From positions 1 through 42,557 of the forward strand of contig JAPPOR010000919.1 in the NCBI GenBank assembly GCA_028817905.1: a stretch of DNA of 42,557 bases, in the 5' to 3' direction. A program made the position numbers and the translations under genes. Under the pieces are notes generated by a model. It saw nothing but the letters and a program-made list of their open reading frames with translations, ran no database searches and was not told the origin of the DNA. The DNA is from Myxococcales bacterium. Its GTDB lineage: Bacteria > Myxococcota_A > Polyangia > Polyangiales > JAFGIB01. Positions 21,601 through 24,074 of the stretch are shown in pieces (position 1 is the stretch's first letter; each line of letters starts with the position of its first letter).

Positions 21601-22254
21601 GCGCTTGATTCCATAGAGCGTCGTGCAACAGGCGGAGAGCGTGTCGCAAGTGGCCGACATGTCGATCACCGCCGCGTCGGGCGTCCCCATGCCCATGCCA
21701 CTGTCGGTGCCGGGCAGGGTGAGTCCGCCCCCGTCAGCGAATGCCAAGGAACCACCGGCCAGACCGCCGTCCACGTGCAGCAGGGAGTCGGTGATCTTGA
21801 AGCAGGTGCGCGCACAGGGGCTGCAGTTTTCGTGGGTGGCGTTCGGATCCACCAGCGCGGCAAGCTCTTCTTCGGTCGGCGAGATGAGATAGGAATAGAC
21901 GTCTTCGCAGCGACCCCAGTAGCCGTCCTTGCAGTAGCGCGTCCCCTCGCTGCACATCACCTGACCGTCGGGCATCAGACGGTCATCGAGGAAGCAGCTG
22001 ATGGGTTCCTGGCTCGCTCCGCAGGCGCACCCCAACTCCGGTCGCGAACACGCCATACAATCGTTGGTGATCGAGGCGTCCGTGTCATCGCAGTCGCGTC
22101 CGCGCCCGCAGTTTATGCCGAAGCCGTCCCCGTCGCGGTCGACGCATGCGACGCCCGCATCCATCTCGGCAGTCCCTCCGACATCCCCTGGCCCGATGTC
22201 GGCGCACCCCAAGAAAAAGACTGCACCGATCCACCAGCCATACCTGAGCTGCAT
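1..22254 (-). CDS. Giant multi-domain surface lipoprotein (3' end beyond window)
   Basis: At least 7,418 codons, well over 700 kDa, read in one minus frame (plus triplets in phase with base 1) from ATG 22252-22254 to the left edge. I checked the phase at the start, at all eight lectin domains and at the left edge; all agree. No listed minus ORF uses this frame, as expected if it has no stop here. The start is chosen because it gives MQLRYGWWIGAVFFLGC, a short lipoprotein signal peptide with Cys17; the frame is open a further ~410 nt upstream and no strong Shine-Dalgarno is seen. Order N to C: MopE-like motif, Cys-rich stretch, VWA, PPC-like repeats interrupted by C-type lectin-like, lamin-tail-like, DUF2341-like and glycine-rich modules. 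Such architectures suggest a secreted adhesin or recognition protein; that role is inference. The C-terminus and any anchoring or sorting signal there cannot be seen. Confidence 0.95.
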   Translation of the reverse strand, partial: MQLRYGWWIGAVFFLGCADIGPGDVGGTAEMDAGVACVDRDGDGFGINCGRGRDCDDTDASITNDCMACSRPELGCACGASQEPISCFLDDRLMPDGQVMCSEGTRYCKDGYWGRCEDVYSYLISPTEEELAALVDPNATHENCSPCARTCFKITDSLLHVDGGLAGGSLAFADGGGLTLPGTDSGMGMGTPDAAVIDMSATCDTLSACCTTLYGIKRQQCEGAVAAAADDDMVCATELASYCPASVTVDKQPFTIFHELDQGESATDGLELGVQIRNADVYFLLDMTGSMGGERDNLVGSMVDGNVVNCAHLSRCCDAPVSGSQAACQSVVASDNQDSCLSAQATYCGGQIDCPDLDFDGFPDNELKDQGVVGAVRCLVGSAWFGTGYFRMVPYRDYGHADEHTFRHQVDMTDDVLAVRDAIAEMQTNSNRVWPESSMAALHSVLTGQGHYFGVERPAVPDRNGSGCAASHWGYPCFRPDTVPIVVLFTDADMVHGPNLASHSYNSPNGFYPLADFDAQARDPSDFSSDVQRWSASDYQAHFAPVTAETFATAHNVGDLAGKYLTFVGDLERMVGDYPASITGCGPDAAAPDQVYRFIVPAGSGPLDLNFHLATRGEDGTPATDQDIVMSLFRGVPNSVGAPIYVMDQQVVALSSGPDQTYLTYIGTTDGANSGAGLLGGISGCGADGNTNQVMFTFRPTLAAHVTFDSSESSFGTVLSLHEGTPSDLPTNPSSSINLATNDTFDTAASLGNGGNLDGDYLTVLGATDAVGIDADYDESLTQCGPHPNAADAVYSFQLDSPRRVRIDTEGSSFDTVISLHDDKPPEAYKSDGATVPYLGEMPHQAIEYFGEVTNAAYQVSDISGSSGAYGTAEFSDTISGISCDAKDSAEDVMLRFTLTKPTELELRVEDGNTSGVQSDQSALFDPVIALYSVPPGQSASADASANTHERASVALHLGDPISAVQTTTSGATLAVATADDYSDAVSGCGAALAAQDQVYSFTPSVNGTVRVEAEPTVASPLKLSVFDGPPPASTPNVPVDEFDIASAAVQAVKPHSACTLHTHNQRLYAVCNTRQQWDAAATTCAGTGMKLVSINDAAEQAVIEGYVAGQSRDYHIGYRRADASSSYQWEDGTGTVTNWGGSEPNEDSHLCAAINTDGTWEDKRCAASFGDSTYFICEGVPPATPPSESEALATVYNLSSTTTLHLRGATSRMGIDVDGVAAGLVSGCGATQSAPDAVFEINPGGSMAGVIADLSAANYEAVLGVYENSVSGATLLGCQQASDPPLTLSFNVPNRYYLVVTGTATSPAGKYEVKVTGPGAAGGNGTLLSDVSGAEACGTGTVNNPASTDVDVTAGQTYYVVVDSNAALSVDIAYEVRLTSLYDRRLEVDNATKDNEQALSALDLGDAYRSKLQVTNTSLSGMQGHYTQNVLSCGPGDNAPDAVYRISPRLDTTVDINLTPDTGLNAAVAVFEGVPSSTPVTVELDAEGNPNEDDATAEIVDLSAGVRSYRGSTASMSVDVDPTALACGAAFGAGDAVFKFTLDDVTEVNIDASASGSANHTYSNVTLVGGYDGWSSPPGGASRVPDGQDTNSAVDWLRNDFDLDATPVVGEAHNTAIEYLGPWTNLAVLDLSNPPLISEFSTSYSGGESREFIEVIAPAFVDLSQYSLVVVDGDSGDNGVVDRIYPLDVADVWGLWWTGWLDSELEPGTLTILLVNGSSATVGQDLDVDNDGVLDLTPWTSIVDSVAVSDQDLGDFTYSPSVLAPDFDGGAQMVAGASRVPTQSDSDNASDWMRNDYDGEGFLAGWSTGTAAPGEALYTPFYPNSVRSTRTTPIINEFIFDHIGVDDEEVVEILGPPLTDLSNYWLVQVDGDGSRSGEIDTATQIALTSDSSGLVMVIADPDVFENGAVTLLLVEDFTGTVGDDLDVNDDGILDSQPWAALHDAIAVQTASDNQVVFNVFKDGALERPAATLLENDTYQEASANPSPTPVVSNDWLVYDANTGNLSVSTQAQVNVDNSDNSNNAGAALDLGDIFGSRATILGADTSHANQTIDFNAPSCSAGDASSDALYAFYSSQSTTVRIAASPDAGYNTALALYDGTNGDPLTSSEQTTTTTPVGMSNDDVGTSQNVPLVGGGTLIYTGDTTGMGADIAYDTNMCGTAPGSPDAVYDFSLSTATEVIIDATGSAVSPVLSLYSSAALGGTPGVVPLANDSRQEADVNPDPTPDAYSNWFRYGGDLADLSISAQELRVVNNQDNTNETHATQLPDPMGRRIQVDNGSTTGMAADYPAPTCGGATAAADALYYFVPSETGQLRISAAYGQTQFDPVLTLYDGTNGAPLTAAQVAETVIPTAGNEGYTTSAHVPLEQGGQWTYTGTTASMASDVAASAIQCGAEPGAPDAVWSFSLAQPTLVEITTEGTGYDTVLGLFDGPFERPSTSFKTSDPAYTTQLYDERNLPFQPSPDCALYDWNLHRYWFCTDISSWDLARQKCAAVGSYLVTIDDALEQDEIATQVSLSGDEHHIGFQQITPYTDSWGQWVGGQLGLTAPYPWYGTEPNEITQNPGTRMRYQDGLWVDTPITWGQFPYICEGDAQHPLPTPNTALTPQNVDIFGAQRRFVGNTDGMTNSVGGFFGGLCSPDFLEPDAVFTFTLDHTADVSIDITGSFPGAVVGLFAGQPSASNLAFSCGRLADGAPQVAAAGLAAGTYWAVVTGEPGGRGSYSVTFSASSSDASAFVMENDNLTQAIANPLGAVDGQWVVKTADMANMSSAFMSTRIFDNAGNPNAINPSDLGTVDGEQVAVINASTTGLTSDFPAPVCGSSSASADAIYSFVPANSTDVVVRLNPVGHDAVIALYDGGSGSDPLKKSETAGPPADLGAGGNPNEDRTTAQGVNVGSTQAFIGNTTMMSNDVAGAAFNVAPNAGGGVCSADPVGPDAFFTFSLATTKEVEIGSASTDHPHTLALFDSSPFSPPAATTAEYDDRGEAGNDGASNPLGAVDGDWFHVGGSTANLTVGELSVAPPLEEGVDYPHDDSEHALGDITDAQLSTYNATTTGLAADYLVSTMSGTGPQCGTSDLAPDALYSFTTTSSGPVRIAVNNPLPGFNPVIALFDGSGGSGPSPGSDVSPPVTDLNAMGNMNESFGSPQALANPDLYPPEAFSGVTTGMTSDLVGTRFDQAIAEGGAVCGAEGTGPDAFFSFTLSDTRTVDISASGSDFDHVVALWDDTPLTKPAATSMENDDRAAAAGNSLGVIDGDWVVRTADLGNTGRSQLDETTATANNDDGIQDLGTLSQLSGLPDHLEISAGNTGAPSVSGIYGNTTLQCGVTDDTADDVIYKFNVDAPTTVRLAMNNASPAWNASMTVFEDDPGDGADDPRRLSEEGAEQITDLCPSQFSNIDESDPAIDFSGAPSALINCGVATFDSSTAGTGWTGCAAPIVTEVVQSQAGGPDIVILLFNNLTVAAGSTLELIGDRPVVLRVQNNVDIQGTIDASASATAAGAGGDWGCVGSAGGDTTAEGGEQYGDGAGGGGFGTAGGLGGHGGTGSERGSGGLSRGSSQLTPLIGGCRGGEALDFVCPTPSYGAGAGAVQIAAGGTLDIAGSVLAIGGAGTAGCDVGVTNESGGSGGGSGGGILLEASVINVTGTLDASGGDGGDADGGTPAGATGAGDSFSPGQNGGDAASNGGSGGGGGYGRIYQRVLTGAACTNEDFASPEAIGAVGVTKTLRGNTYGMASDLDGSQFSTNSLTCGADEASPDAVYSFTVTADNTPVRISADGSEFEHTIALFDSAPASAPATPTAIAAYDTAALAAGAPLGQSDDSWKYISGSTTGMGVSGLTDRVLMSTNTDAVQDLTGEAITLERLLVSGDTSAGPSATYGQCGGSGSPDAIYRIRPSVPVDVTLSVDGSFSSVIGLFDGSTGPVERIVDSVTPQVGLASAASVGAGEGCSYAAYGGRGYFYCTTNRAWTAARDNCRAIGAGWDLARINSISENTDVGSLVSADAWIGAFDAGTDDWRWSADNTAFWLGEGSGVGGATVGGLYSSWAGAATPGAGAGDCAQYDDGAGTWTNLACSTTQDYVCEGPEVPWPDGACSATVSAGKQYWYCTDAKAWDAAATACQVAGADLVHIDDAAENAFVAGLLGASAWTGANDRTNTDVWAYAQGGVDDGGPLLWIGSGQAGYSPYGRFEQWASAVVPDGAAEHCAEVQTSGDWNDVDCTLTRHYVCERTVGDLDSTPQDVTVGAKTIYLGDTSGLSSPISDNTLNITGGGTCGVDGAAPDGLFSFTLGSATDVEIDTAGSGFDASVVLYDYLPTGPIASDIDNDTRADAADVSPVYWQTADLQYHGATTLSDHQVLLTIDSSNSGFWANYGSSDSLRVYDEAGRDLDYWIQTFDTTAGSELAEIWVELITLPSGPQQLGLFYGHPSLPAKSDLDSVMLFGDDFSAGTDPDPSKWQLGDGSDPSGAALWAVAGGELQNTGSGSGSDGRLESSVMFGDLGPSAVTVEATYRGVTGSAGGTAVLGFDKAGVTGMGILSAAMSANDYVYDAAASRPLGALGNRHSVRMRFDGASAEFRSLDLSADSLNWTYYDATASVASDARLSLGMRYDDGNGGEAKDYRWEHIFVRRYAAEEPAALANGDEQTYTPTLGTIDGNWFVRKTGMNALTIGELASIERVEGVHFDNDDTVHDLVVDPYMGQVYTRGASTAGLAGDYSHVTLACGGVDDSVADTVFRFRPGGNTTMRISVQNPTPAMMPYIALFEDDPSDGQDPPLSAMDAIVPVNDLTPTVPTGSTCGALDVLGEQGYLFCTDARTWADARSQCQAVAPGWDLIVVDDAAEETFMETRMVASAWLGGREVPAPGSGAWEWVDGTAFWSGGTSAEGGVPSGGRYSHPNFGSMDGDDGCLQWLHASVRWDDLPCGNTLDYVCEGPLPSSFDNASVILAEGLREDWQRDTTLLPVGAPVSFDQASQYGTDMCAADGAAPVAYYAFDLAAPATVSISTTGTDFDPTIALYDRIPGAAATVQGTLHDTRAAAATAQAGYWQTLTVYNAGAALSDHQVKVTLDSSHTDFWSHTTADGRDLRFYDEAGHALPLWIQTWDTTAGSELGILWVKVPAIAAASEMTLGVHYGDGSLASLSDIATVMEFGDDFGAALDPSVWSNPTAASGFSVSAGQLLLSNTGTDSGAAYTGRLQTRQAFAPPYVLGAGVRVDSAAANGVTAVGTLSVPGSGVGVLVNAGSDYFYADGFSVSGGAGSLGVAYDVEVAATGAGTVTGQKFERSTGSLAWDYEASLSPATAPLVLGQRYDNGGDSEATDTRWDYVYVRKYAASAPATYLNDDEQAYENVIASIDGTSLTRTLAMNSATVDALTTVDLAAGTDFGNTDALQDLGDAYDRQRRLSGATTAAPAGSAAGCETGTFEAKQYYRCYSATSWAGAQSRCVALGGDLVQIDSAAENAFVYGLINGAYGTGNTWIGANDQTVDGAWRWSAGGVAGAGPQFWSGGDTDANGYLVGGRYAQWTSGNQPDVAADDCGYMSATDGTWAAGACSDNNRFVCEVDPGAVSATYPQMCASDADGGDMIFKFTASSNTTVNVTLGDEAPNFTGVLAFFEDTGALGAPLTQADLALSEMDFTRPASPGTSCSWSTYAGHGYYYCTDTRDYTDAHNLCEQSGGYLVQVDSAAEDAWLTGVNGADTFLGLNDLATTGTWRWARNGDIDGGAQAWQGSGPGSSVGGLYTAFASGEPNTAGNDCLYAGASSGQWVDIGCSTPHVWLCEYELPNSFDRAPAVDFAANPLGAELTGDIVSLSDLHTTTAYADGGACTVNNNSPDVVGRFTLDAPAQVTVSAADTEFAHAIALWSAEDNNVGHGRPVEAPTGCTTTGPRYYAGNVYWPCSDTVSWSVAAAACRSVGAELMAIEDADENTFAQGLAQALGVGSAWFGANDQGAEGDWVFARGGQEQGSDPFWQGASGGSAQSGKFASWSGGEPNDAGSNEDCAELLSGTGLWNDNVCTATRAFICEFAPGALPRVAENDTRAAAGSQRAGFVQTVEVVYGQPDTLTTPHINLQLTAADAHFWANYGSSDYLRFHDQQGTELRYWIASFNAGGQTASLWIELQALHQGGTRLAMHYGDTSLPAASQGSASFTNAATASLLGDPVATPNMLGTLDGRLLARVADLSNLSPAALASRSGTGASGDTPESIDYATQLNDANFLVDNANLASGTAIYPESSLSCGSSDAGRDQIYSFVAAEGGTTRISLEDVSAGTGSVVFSVYDGGASGDMPLTNAEIASGYGATRGSTVDPTNFSWGDISLTGAPSSTLNCGTTTVDTSGSVSLSNWCGADPTPVILSQAGGPDVVLLPLMDLSVASGSTLRLIGTRPVILAVGGSVTVDGLIDASADKDTPGAGGEHGDPAVVTDYACTSGTGGDGGDYTTNDKTPGGGGGGSYGTSGGTGGAGEDGVPAGSAGATEGDDTLSPLRGGCAGGRGGLGNAQAGNCNANGGAGGGAVQITAVSSIAVSTSGRITVSGGGGLQGCHDEDAGGGGGSGGAVLLEAPTVDVALGAYVVANGGGGGEGHGKAAATDSPEDGEDGYTDSTIAQGGSASAYGFDGGDGATSFDGATDGATGNDNGAGGGGGGRGRVVYDSSLSPLATRQNFDIEAVDLSKTVAISCGAVTYNSQTNSWSGCNIGVYPIAHLRSQSGGPDVMVLAADTFSIADGSTLTLRGNRPVIIATRGDIDVEGTIDAGSSYETAGAGGGGVSCSGGNGGDGTGNSDGAGGGGGGALSTNGASGGQGDYIIFVSGTPAGSGGTASGEGNASLVPLRGGCSGGQGGADSGSRTNGGAGGGAVQLSAGGTLTIASTGAVSASGGGGRGGDYSTQGEVGGGGGGSGGGVLLEGLSIVNNGWITVHGGGGGEGAYIGADGDHGDNGRVASSSVAAGGTGGGGGGDGGNGARWSDNAGSVTTSNAGSGDTSTGGGGGGAGGRGYIATNTLTAPSGSGSSSTGLFAEYFNDAHSISVLSNTVLGDLTEMQDDLGGVVFQDGVSACSPDANGADAFYTFTLASAATVTVDASGTANAHTVALFDGIPSASRPAASVLENDDRTAASTNNLGDLTTSWEVRSADLANLSFQGQSQSATAAAGDESATASQALTVDDTILTVSAGDTAGRNPDHTQATCGAGGSDAAPDTVYSFTPAASGTMRLTVTGAGGTPITDPVLTVYDDRTTSWTAANINTSTVTQTADVTIACGAISFNGDYFDDGNGATNPWSGCAPGTYPSISVQSQSGGPDVVILGASNFTIQNGSTLTLRGSRPVVIAAANDLTVDGTIDAGADKTTPGAGGNVSCGTGTGSGGGNDSDGGGGGGGGGFGTDGQNGGSGDKGAGGMRGVAEASTLSPLRGGCAGGLGGRGASNVPAGAGGGAVQLSAGDTLEI
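1325..3390 (-). repeat. Glycine-rich modules 2 and 3 in tandem
   Basis: Two copies, about 2360-3390 and 1325-2340, follow each other without an intervening PPC unit. Both carry the header SQ(A/S)GGPDV, GSTL.L.G.RPV and a G-x-IDA motif, then poly-Gly segments with RGGC(A/S)GG and GGAGGGAVQ(I/L), ending in G-R-G-(R/Y) plus a beta strand. In DNA they appear as long runs of CCG/GCC on the plus strand. Confidence 0.72.
3880..4170 (-). other. DUF2341-like module 3, short form
   Basis: Contains FVQTVEVVYGQPDTLTTPHI, FWANYGSSDYLRFHDQQG, YWIASFN, LWIEL and LAMHYGDTSLPAAS. It lacks the FGDDF jellyroll tail of the other two copies and runs straight into the next PPC-like linker. Confidence 0.65.
4231..4659 (-). 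other. C-type lectin-like domain 8 of giant protein
   Basis: Contains YWPCSDTVSWSVAAAAC, AWFGANDQ, EPN in SGGEPNDAGSNEDC, a perfect W-N-D in GLWNDNVC, and AFICE. This is the most canonical of the eight copies, with all four fold cysteines and the calcium-site W-N-D. Confidence 0.88.
4963..5364 (-). other. C-type lectin-like domain 7 of giant protein
   Basis: Contains YYYCTDTRDYTDAHNLC, TFLGLND, TWRWARNG, the EPN motif in ASGEPNTAGNDC, WVDIGC and VWLCEYE. Both cysteine pairs of the fold are present. Confidence 0.85.
5617..6045 (-). other. C-type lectin-like domain 6 of giant protein
   Basis: Contains YYRCYSATSWAGAQSRC, TWIGANDQ, FWSGG and a terminal RFVCE. The triplet region reads GNQPDVAADDC, a QPD-type motif normally linked to galactose-type specificity. 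The W-N-D position is degenerate (TWAAGAC). Confidence 0.8.
6270..7180 (-). other. DUF2341-like module 2 plus jellyroll-like tail
   Basis: A closely similar copy of the 8.3-9.3 kb module: GYWQTLTVYN...LSDHQVKV...LRFYDEAG...LWIQTWD...LWVKVPA...HYGDGSLA...FGDDF, then a tail ending WDYVYVRKYA. The pair suggests duplication of a PPC-CTL-DUF2341 block. Confidence 0.7.
7495..7899 (-). other. C-type lectin-like domain 5 of giant protein
   Basis: Runs from STCGALDV through RTWADARSQC, WLGG and WVDGTAFWSGG to DYVCEGPLP. The sugar-site triplet region reads HPNFGSMDGDDGC, not a canonical EPN, and WDD replaces WND. Confidence 0.78.
8345..9290 (-). other. DUF2341-like module 1 plus jellyroll-like tail
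   Basis: Reads YWQTADLQY...LSDHQVLL...FWANYG...LRVYDEAG...YWIQTFD...WVEL, followed by a LFYGHPSLP motif and FGDDF. This matches DUF2341, which is often followed by a concanavalin-like jellyroll; the next ~200 residues are consistent with that (VRMRFDGASAEFRS, WEHIFVRRY). Confidence 0.7.
9595..10431 (-). other. Tandem C-type lectin-like domains 3 and 4 of giant protein
   Basis: Domain 3 spans 10030-10431 (YFYCTTNRAWTAARDNC to DYVCEGPE) and domain 4 spans 9595-9999 (YWYCTDAKAWDAAATAC to HYVCER). They are directly adjacent. Neither has a clear EPN or QPD triplet (TPGAGAGDC and VPDGAAEHC at that place), so calcium-dependent sugar binding is doubtful for both; domain 4 keeps a W-N-D. Confidence 0.8.
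11175..12100 (-). repeat. Glycine-rich module 1 of giant protein
   Basis: Starts with a conserved header (NCGVATFDSS, CAAPIVTEVVQSQAGGPDI, GSTLELIGDRPVV, IQGTIDASA), followed by a long Gly/Ala/Ser-rich stretch with GGCRGGEA and GAGAGAVQIAAGGTL, and ends GGYGRIYQRV. It resembles the glycine-rich, beta-helix-like modules of myxobacterial exported proteins. Confidence 0.7.
14488..14862 (-). other. C-type lectin-like domain 2 of giant protein
   Basis: Begins DCALYDWNLHRYWFC, has SSWDLARQKCAAVGSYLV and WYGTEPNEI, and ends FPYICEG. EPN is retained, but the usual Cys before the W-N-D position is not evident, so the second disulfide may differ. Confidence 0.75.
16400..17355 (-). other. Two lamin-tail-like domains in giant protein
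   Basis: Two successive segments begin (L)ISEFSTSYSGGESREFIEV and IINEFIFDHIGVDDEEVVEI and continue into 'DLS.Y.LV.VDGD', the signature of the lamin tail domain (LTD) in bacterial surface and extracellular proteins. Each also carries a calcium-loop-like D-x-D-x-D-G-x-L-D stretch (DVDNDGVLD, DVNDDGILD). They share the linker 'ASRVP...D...DW.RNDYD'. Confidence 0.7.
18718..19080 (-). other. C-type lectin-like domain 1 of giant protein
   Basis: Cys-bounded segment with the WDAA..C helix, a WxxGxG core, an EPN-type tripeptide in GGSEPNEDSHLC, and a final FICE. EPN at this place is the classic mannose-type sugar/calcium motif of C-type lectins; binding here is inferred. Confidence 0.8.
20560..21430 (-). 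other. Von Willebrand factor A domain of giant protein
   Basis: Residues about 276-566. The MIDAS-type motif DMTGSMGG begins at Asp286 (DxTxS variant of DxSxS), and a later strand reads VVLFTDADMVHG, the usual fourth-strand position of VWA folds. An insertion between them carries a Cys-rich segment and a DLDFDGFPDNE stretch that may bind calcium. VWA domains bind ligands through a divalent metal; the ligand here is unknown. Confidence 0.85.
22069..22254 (-). other. Giant protein N-terminus: lipobox and MopE-like motif
   Basis: Residues 1-17 are a hydrophobic signal ending in FFLGC; Cys17 is the likely lipidation site, although Phe at -3 is unusual for a lipobox. The +2 residue is Ala, so under the E. 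coli Lol rule the protein would go to the outer membrane. Residues 37-59 (C-V-D-R-D-G-D-G-F-G...C-D-D-T-D) match the Asp-rich MopE-type putative metal-binding motif common in myxobacterial exported proteins. Confidence 0.75.
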
Positions 22255-22664
22255 GAAGGACCCCGCTCTCAAAGCAATCTGCTCACGCCCGCAATCCAAC
22301 AAGGTTAGTGGATCAGCCCGACACCTCTCAATGTACGCGCTCATCCACAGACCCCGACACGACAACCGTGCAAGGCGAACGAACAAGCAATCCGCGTACC
22401 GCCAGACCTTCGGAAGTAATCTTCTGGCGGCACATGGCTCACGGCGAAGCGCCAGTACGCACGACTTGCATCGGGCCGAACAAAAGTGCACAGGCGTGCA
22501 CCGGCGACATCTCCGCAGCACGCGCCGGTAGAACCCGAACCGCCTACGTGTTAGGTGTCGTGCTGCCGTGGACGAGGTTGCGACATACGGGCATCCCCCG
22601 GCGGACACAGCACCCACGCGCACCCACCGGCCATCTGCCAAGCTATCCGACAAGGAGACAGGTC
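22255..22664. other. Divergent intergenic region, giant gene / PPIase
   Basis: 410 bp between two diverging genes, so promoters for both should lie here. I see no convincing -35/-10 pair on either strand and no hairpin. The plus frame of the PPIase is open through the region from 22308 and the giant-gene frame is open to 22666, but neither extension looks like protein. Confidence 0.5.
22652..22657 (+). promoter_or_regulatory. Shine-Dalgarno AAGGAG fixing the PPIase start
   Basis: AAGGAG lies 7 nt before ATG 22665 and rules out the 357-nt upstream extension given in the ORF track. Confidence 0.85.
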
Positions 22665-23261
22665 ATGTCGAATCCAGAGTTCCCCCCCATTCAGGTCGAA
22701 GGCGACGGTCAGCTGTACGCCCGGCTCAAGACAACGCAGGGCACGATGATCGTACGCCTGGAGGAAGAACGTGTTCCGAATACGGTCGCTAGCTTCGTCG
22801 GTCTGGCCACCGGGAGTATCGATTGGAAGGACCCGAAGACCAAGCAGGGGATGAAGGGAACGCCCATGTATGACGGCTTGCGCTTCCACCGGGTGATTCC
22901 CGACTTCATGGTGCAGGTGGGCGATCCCCAGAGCCGCTATCCGGAACTCGCAGGGCGCTGGGGCACCGGGGGGCCTGGATACGACTTCGACGATGAAATC
23001 GACCCGGGCCTCAAGCATGACCGACCGGGTGTCCTATCAATGGCCAACGCGGGTCCAAACACCAACGGAAGCCAGATTTTCATCACCGAGGTTCCGACAC
23101 CCCACCTCGACGGGCGACACGCGGTGTTCGGCTACGTCATTTCCGGCGTCGAGGTGATCGGCAAGCTCGCCAACGTACGCACCGAGCGTGACCGCCCGGT
23201 CGAAGACCAGCTGCTCGAGCGGGTGGAGATCTTCCGCAGCGCAAGCGAGCCGGAAAGCTAG
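22665..23261 (+). CDS. Cyclophilin-type peptidyl-prolyl cis-trans isomerase
   Basis: 198 aa, no signal peptide, so cytoplasmic. Cyclophilins isomerise Xaa-Pro bonds during folding. Core motifs: FHRVIPDFMVQ with the catalytic Arg at residue 76, NTNGSQIFIT at 133-141, and HLDGRHAVFG at 147-156. The position of the cyclosporin-contact Trp of human CypA is His147 here, as in some low-sensitivity cyclophilins. A longer loop (about residues 51-67, DWKDPKTKQG) sits before the first core motif. The start is ATG 22665 by its Shine-Dalgarno, not 22308. The stop lies in a (GCTA)n run; the next gene begins 18 nt on, so the two are probably co-transcribed. Confidence 0.93.
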   Translation: MSNPEFPPIQVEGDGQLYARLKTTQGTMIVRLEEERVPNTVASFVGLATGSIDWKDPKTKQGMKGTPMYDGLRFHRVIPDFMVQVGDPQSRYPELAGRWGTGGPGYDFDDEIDPGLKHDRPGVLSMANAGPNTNGSQIFITEVPTPHLDGRHAVFGYVISGVEVIGKLANVRTERDRPVEDQLLERVEIFRSASEPES

Positions 23262-23270
23262 CTAGCTAGC
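23257..23270 (+). repeat. (GCTA)3 tetranucleotide run with stops in all three frames
   Basis: GCTAGCTAGCTAGC spans the PPIase stop. Because the unit is 4 nt, TAG occurs at 23259, 23263 and 23267, one in each plus frame. Confidence 0.9.
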
Positions 23271-23279
23271 TGGATTGTC

Positions 23280-24074
23280 ATGGCGATCGTCACGCTCACC
23301 ACTGATTTCGGCACTTTCGACGGCTACGTCGCTCAGATGAAAGGCGTCCTGCTGAGCAACGGGCCGGCCGACCTGCGAATGATCGATCTGGCGCACGACA
23401 TTCCGGCCCAGGATGTGATGTCGGCGGCGCTGCTCGCGGAGGCGGCCTTTCCCCGCTTTCCCGCGGGCACGGTCCACGTCATGGTGGTCGATCCGGGGGT
23501 GGGCAGTGTTCGTCGGGGCATGATCGCCCGGCTCCAAGACCAGTATCTTGTGGGGCCCGACAACGGCGTGTTCAGCCTGCTGTACGATGGTCGCGAGGAG
23601 CTCGTGGGGATCGACCTCGCGAAGCTCCCCGGACCGATCGCGAGCACCTTCCACGGGCGGGACGTATTCGCACCAGCAGCGGCCATGTTGCTATGCGGCA
23701 CGAGACCCGACCAGCTCGGCGAGCAAATCACCGACCCAGTGCGCCTGCAACTACCGATCGCCAAGTTCACCGAGAGCCGGGTCCGGGGCGAAGTGATTCA
23801 TGTCGATCGGTTTGGCAACCTGATCACGAATCTGCGGGTGGCCGAGCTCATGCGTTGGTCGGAGGGCAATACGCTCGCCGTCACCTACGACACGACACAC
23901 GTCGTGCCCATGTGCGACCACTATGCCCAGGTTCCCTCGGGCGACTTGCTAGCGATCTGCGACTCGAGTGGACGTCTCGAGGTCGCCGTCCGTGACGGCA
24001 ACGCACACCAAAAGCTCGCCGCCCGCGTCGGCATGCCGGTGCACGTGCACCAGGCCGTTTCTCGCCGGCGTTAG
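23280..24074 (+). CDS. SAM hydroxide adenosyltransferase (DUF62 / chlorinase-fluorinase superfamily)
   Basis: 264 aa, a normal length for the family. These enzymes split S-adenosylmethionine with water into adenosine and methionine. N-terminal LTTDFGTFDGYVAQMKGV is the family signature; the conserved Asp-Arg-His triad of the hydroxide-using members can be placed at Asp71 and Arg78 in VVDPGVGSVRRG and His125 in STFHGRDVF. GPDNGVFS (92-99) and the C-terminal domain motif DRFGNLITNL are also typical. Presence of the triad argues against a halogenase. It starts 18 nt after the PPIase stop; no functional link is obvious. Confidence 0.92.
   Translation: MAIVTLTTDFGTFDGYVAQMKGVLLSNGPADLRMIDLAHDIPAQDVMSAALLAEAAFPRFPAGTVHVMVVDPGVGSVRRGMIARLQDQYLVGPDNGVFSLLYDGREELVGIDLAKLPGPIASTFHGRDVFAPAAAMLLCGTRPDQLGEQITDPVRLQLPIAKFTESRVRGEVIHVDRFGNLITNLRVAELMRWSEGNTLAVTYDTTHVVPMCDHYAQVPSGDLLAICDSSGRLEVAVRDGNAHQKLAARVGMPVHVHQAVSRRR

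Noticed and set aside
17977-22308. Plus ORFs of 748 and 629 aa (17977-20223, 20419-22308)
   Set aside because: Same register shadow; the minus strand here encodes the VWA domain and signal peptide.
23280-24074. Chlorinase or fluorinase (halogenation) role
   Set aside because: The Asp-Arg-His triad fits the hydroxide-using DUF62 branch and there is no natural-product cluster nearby.
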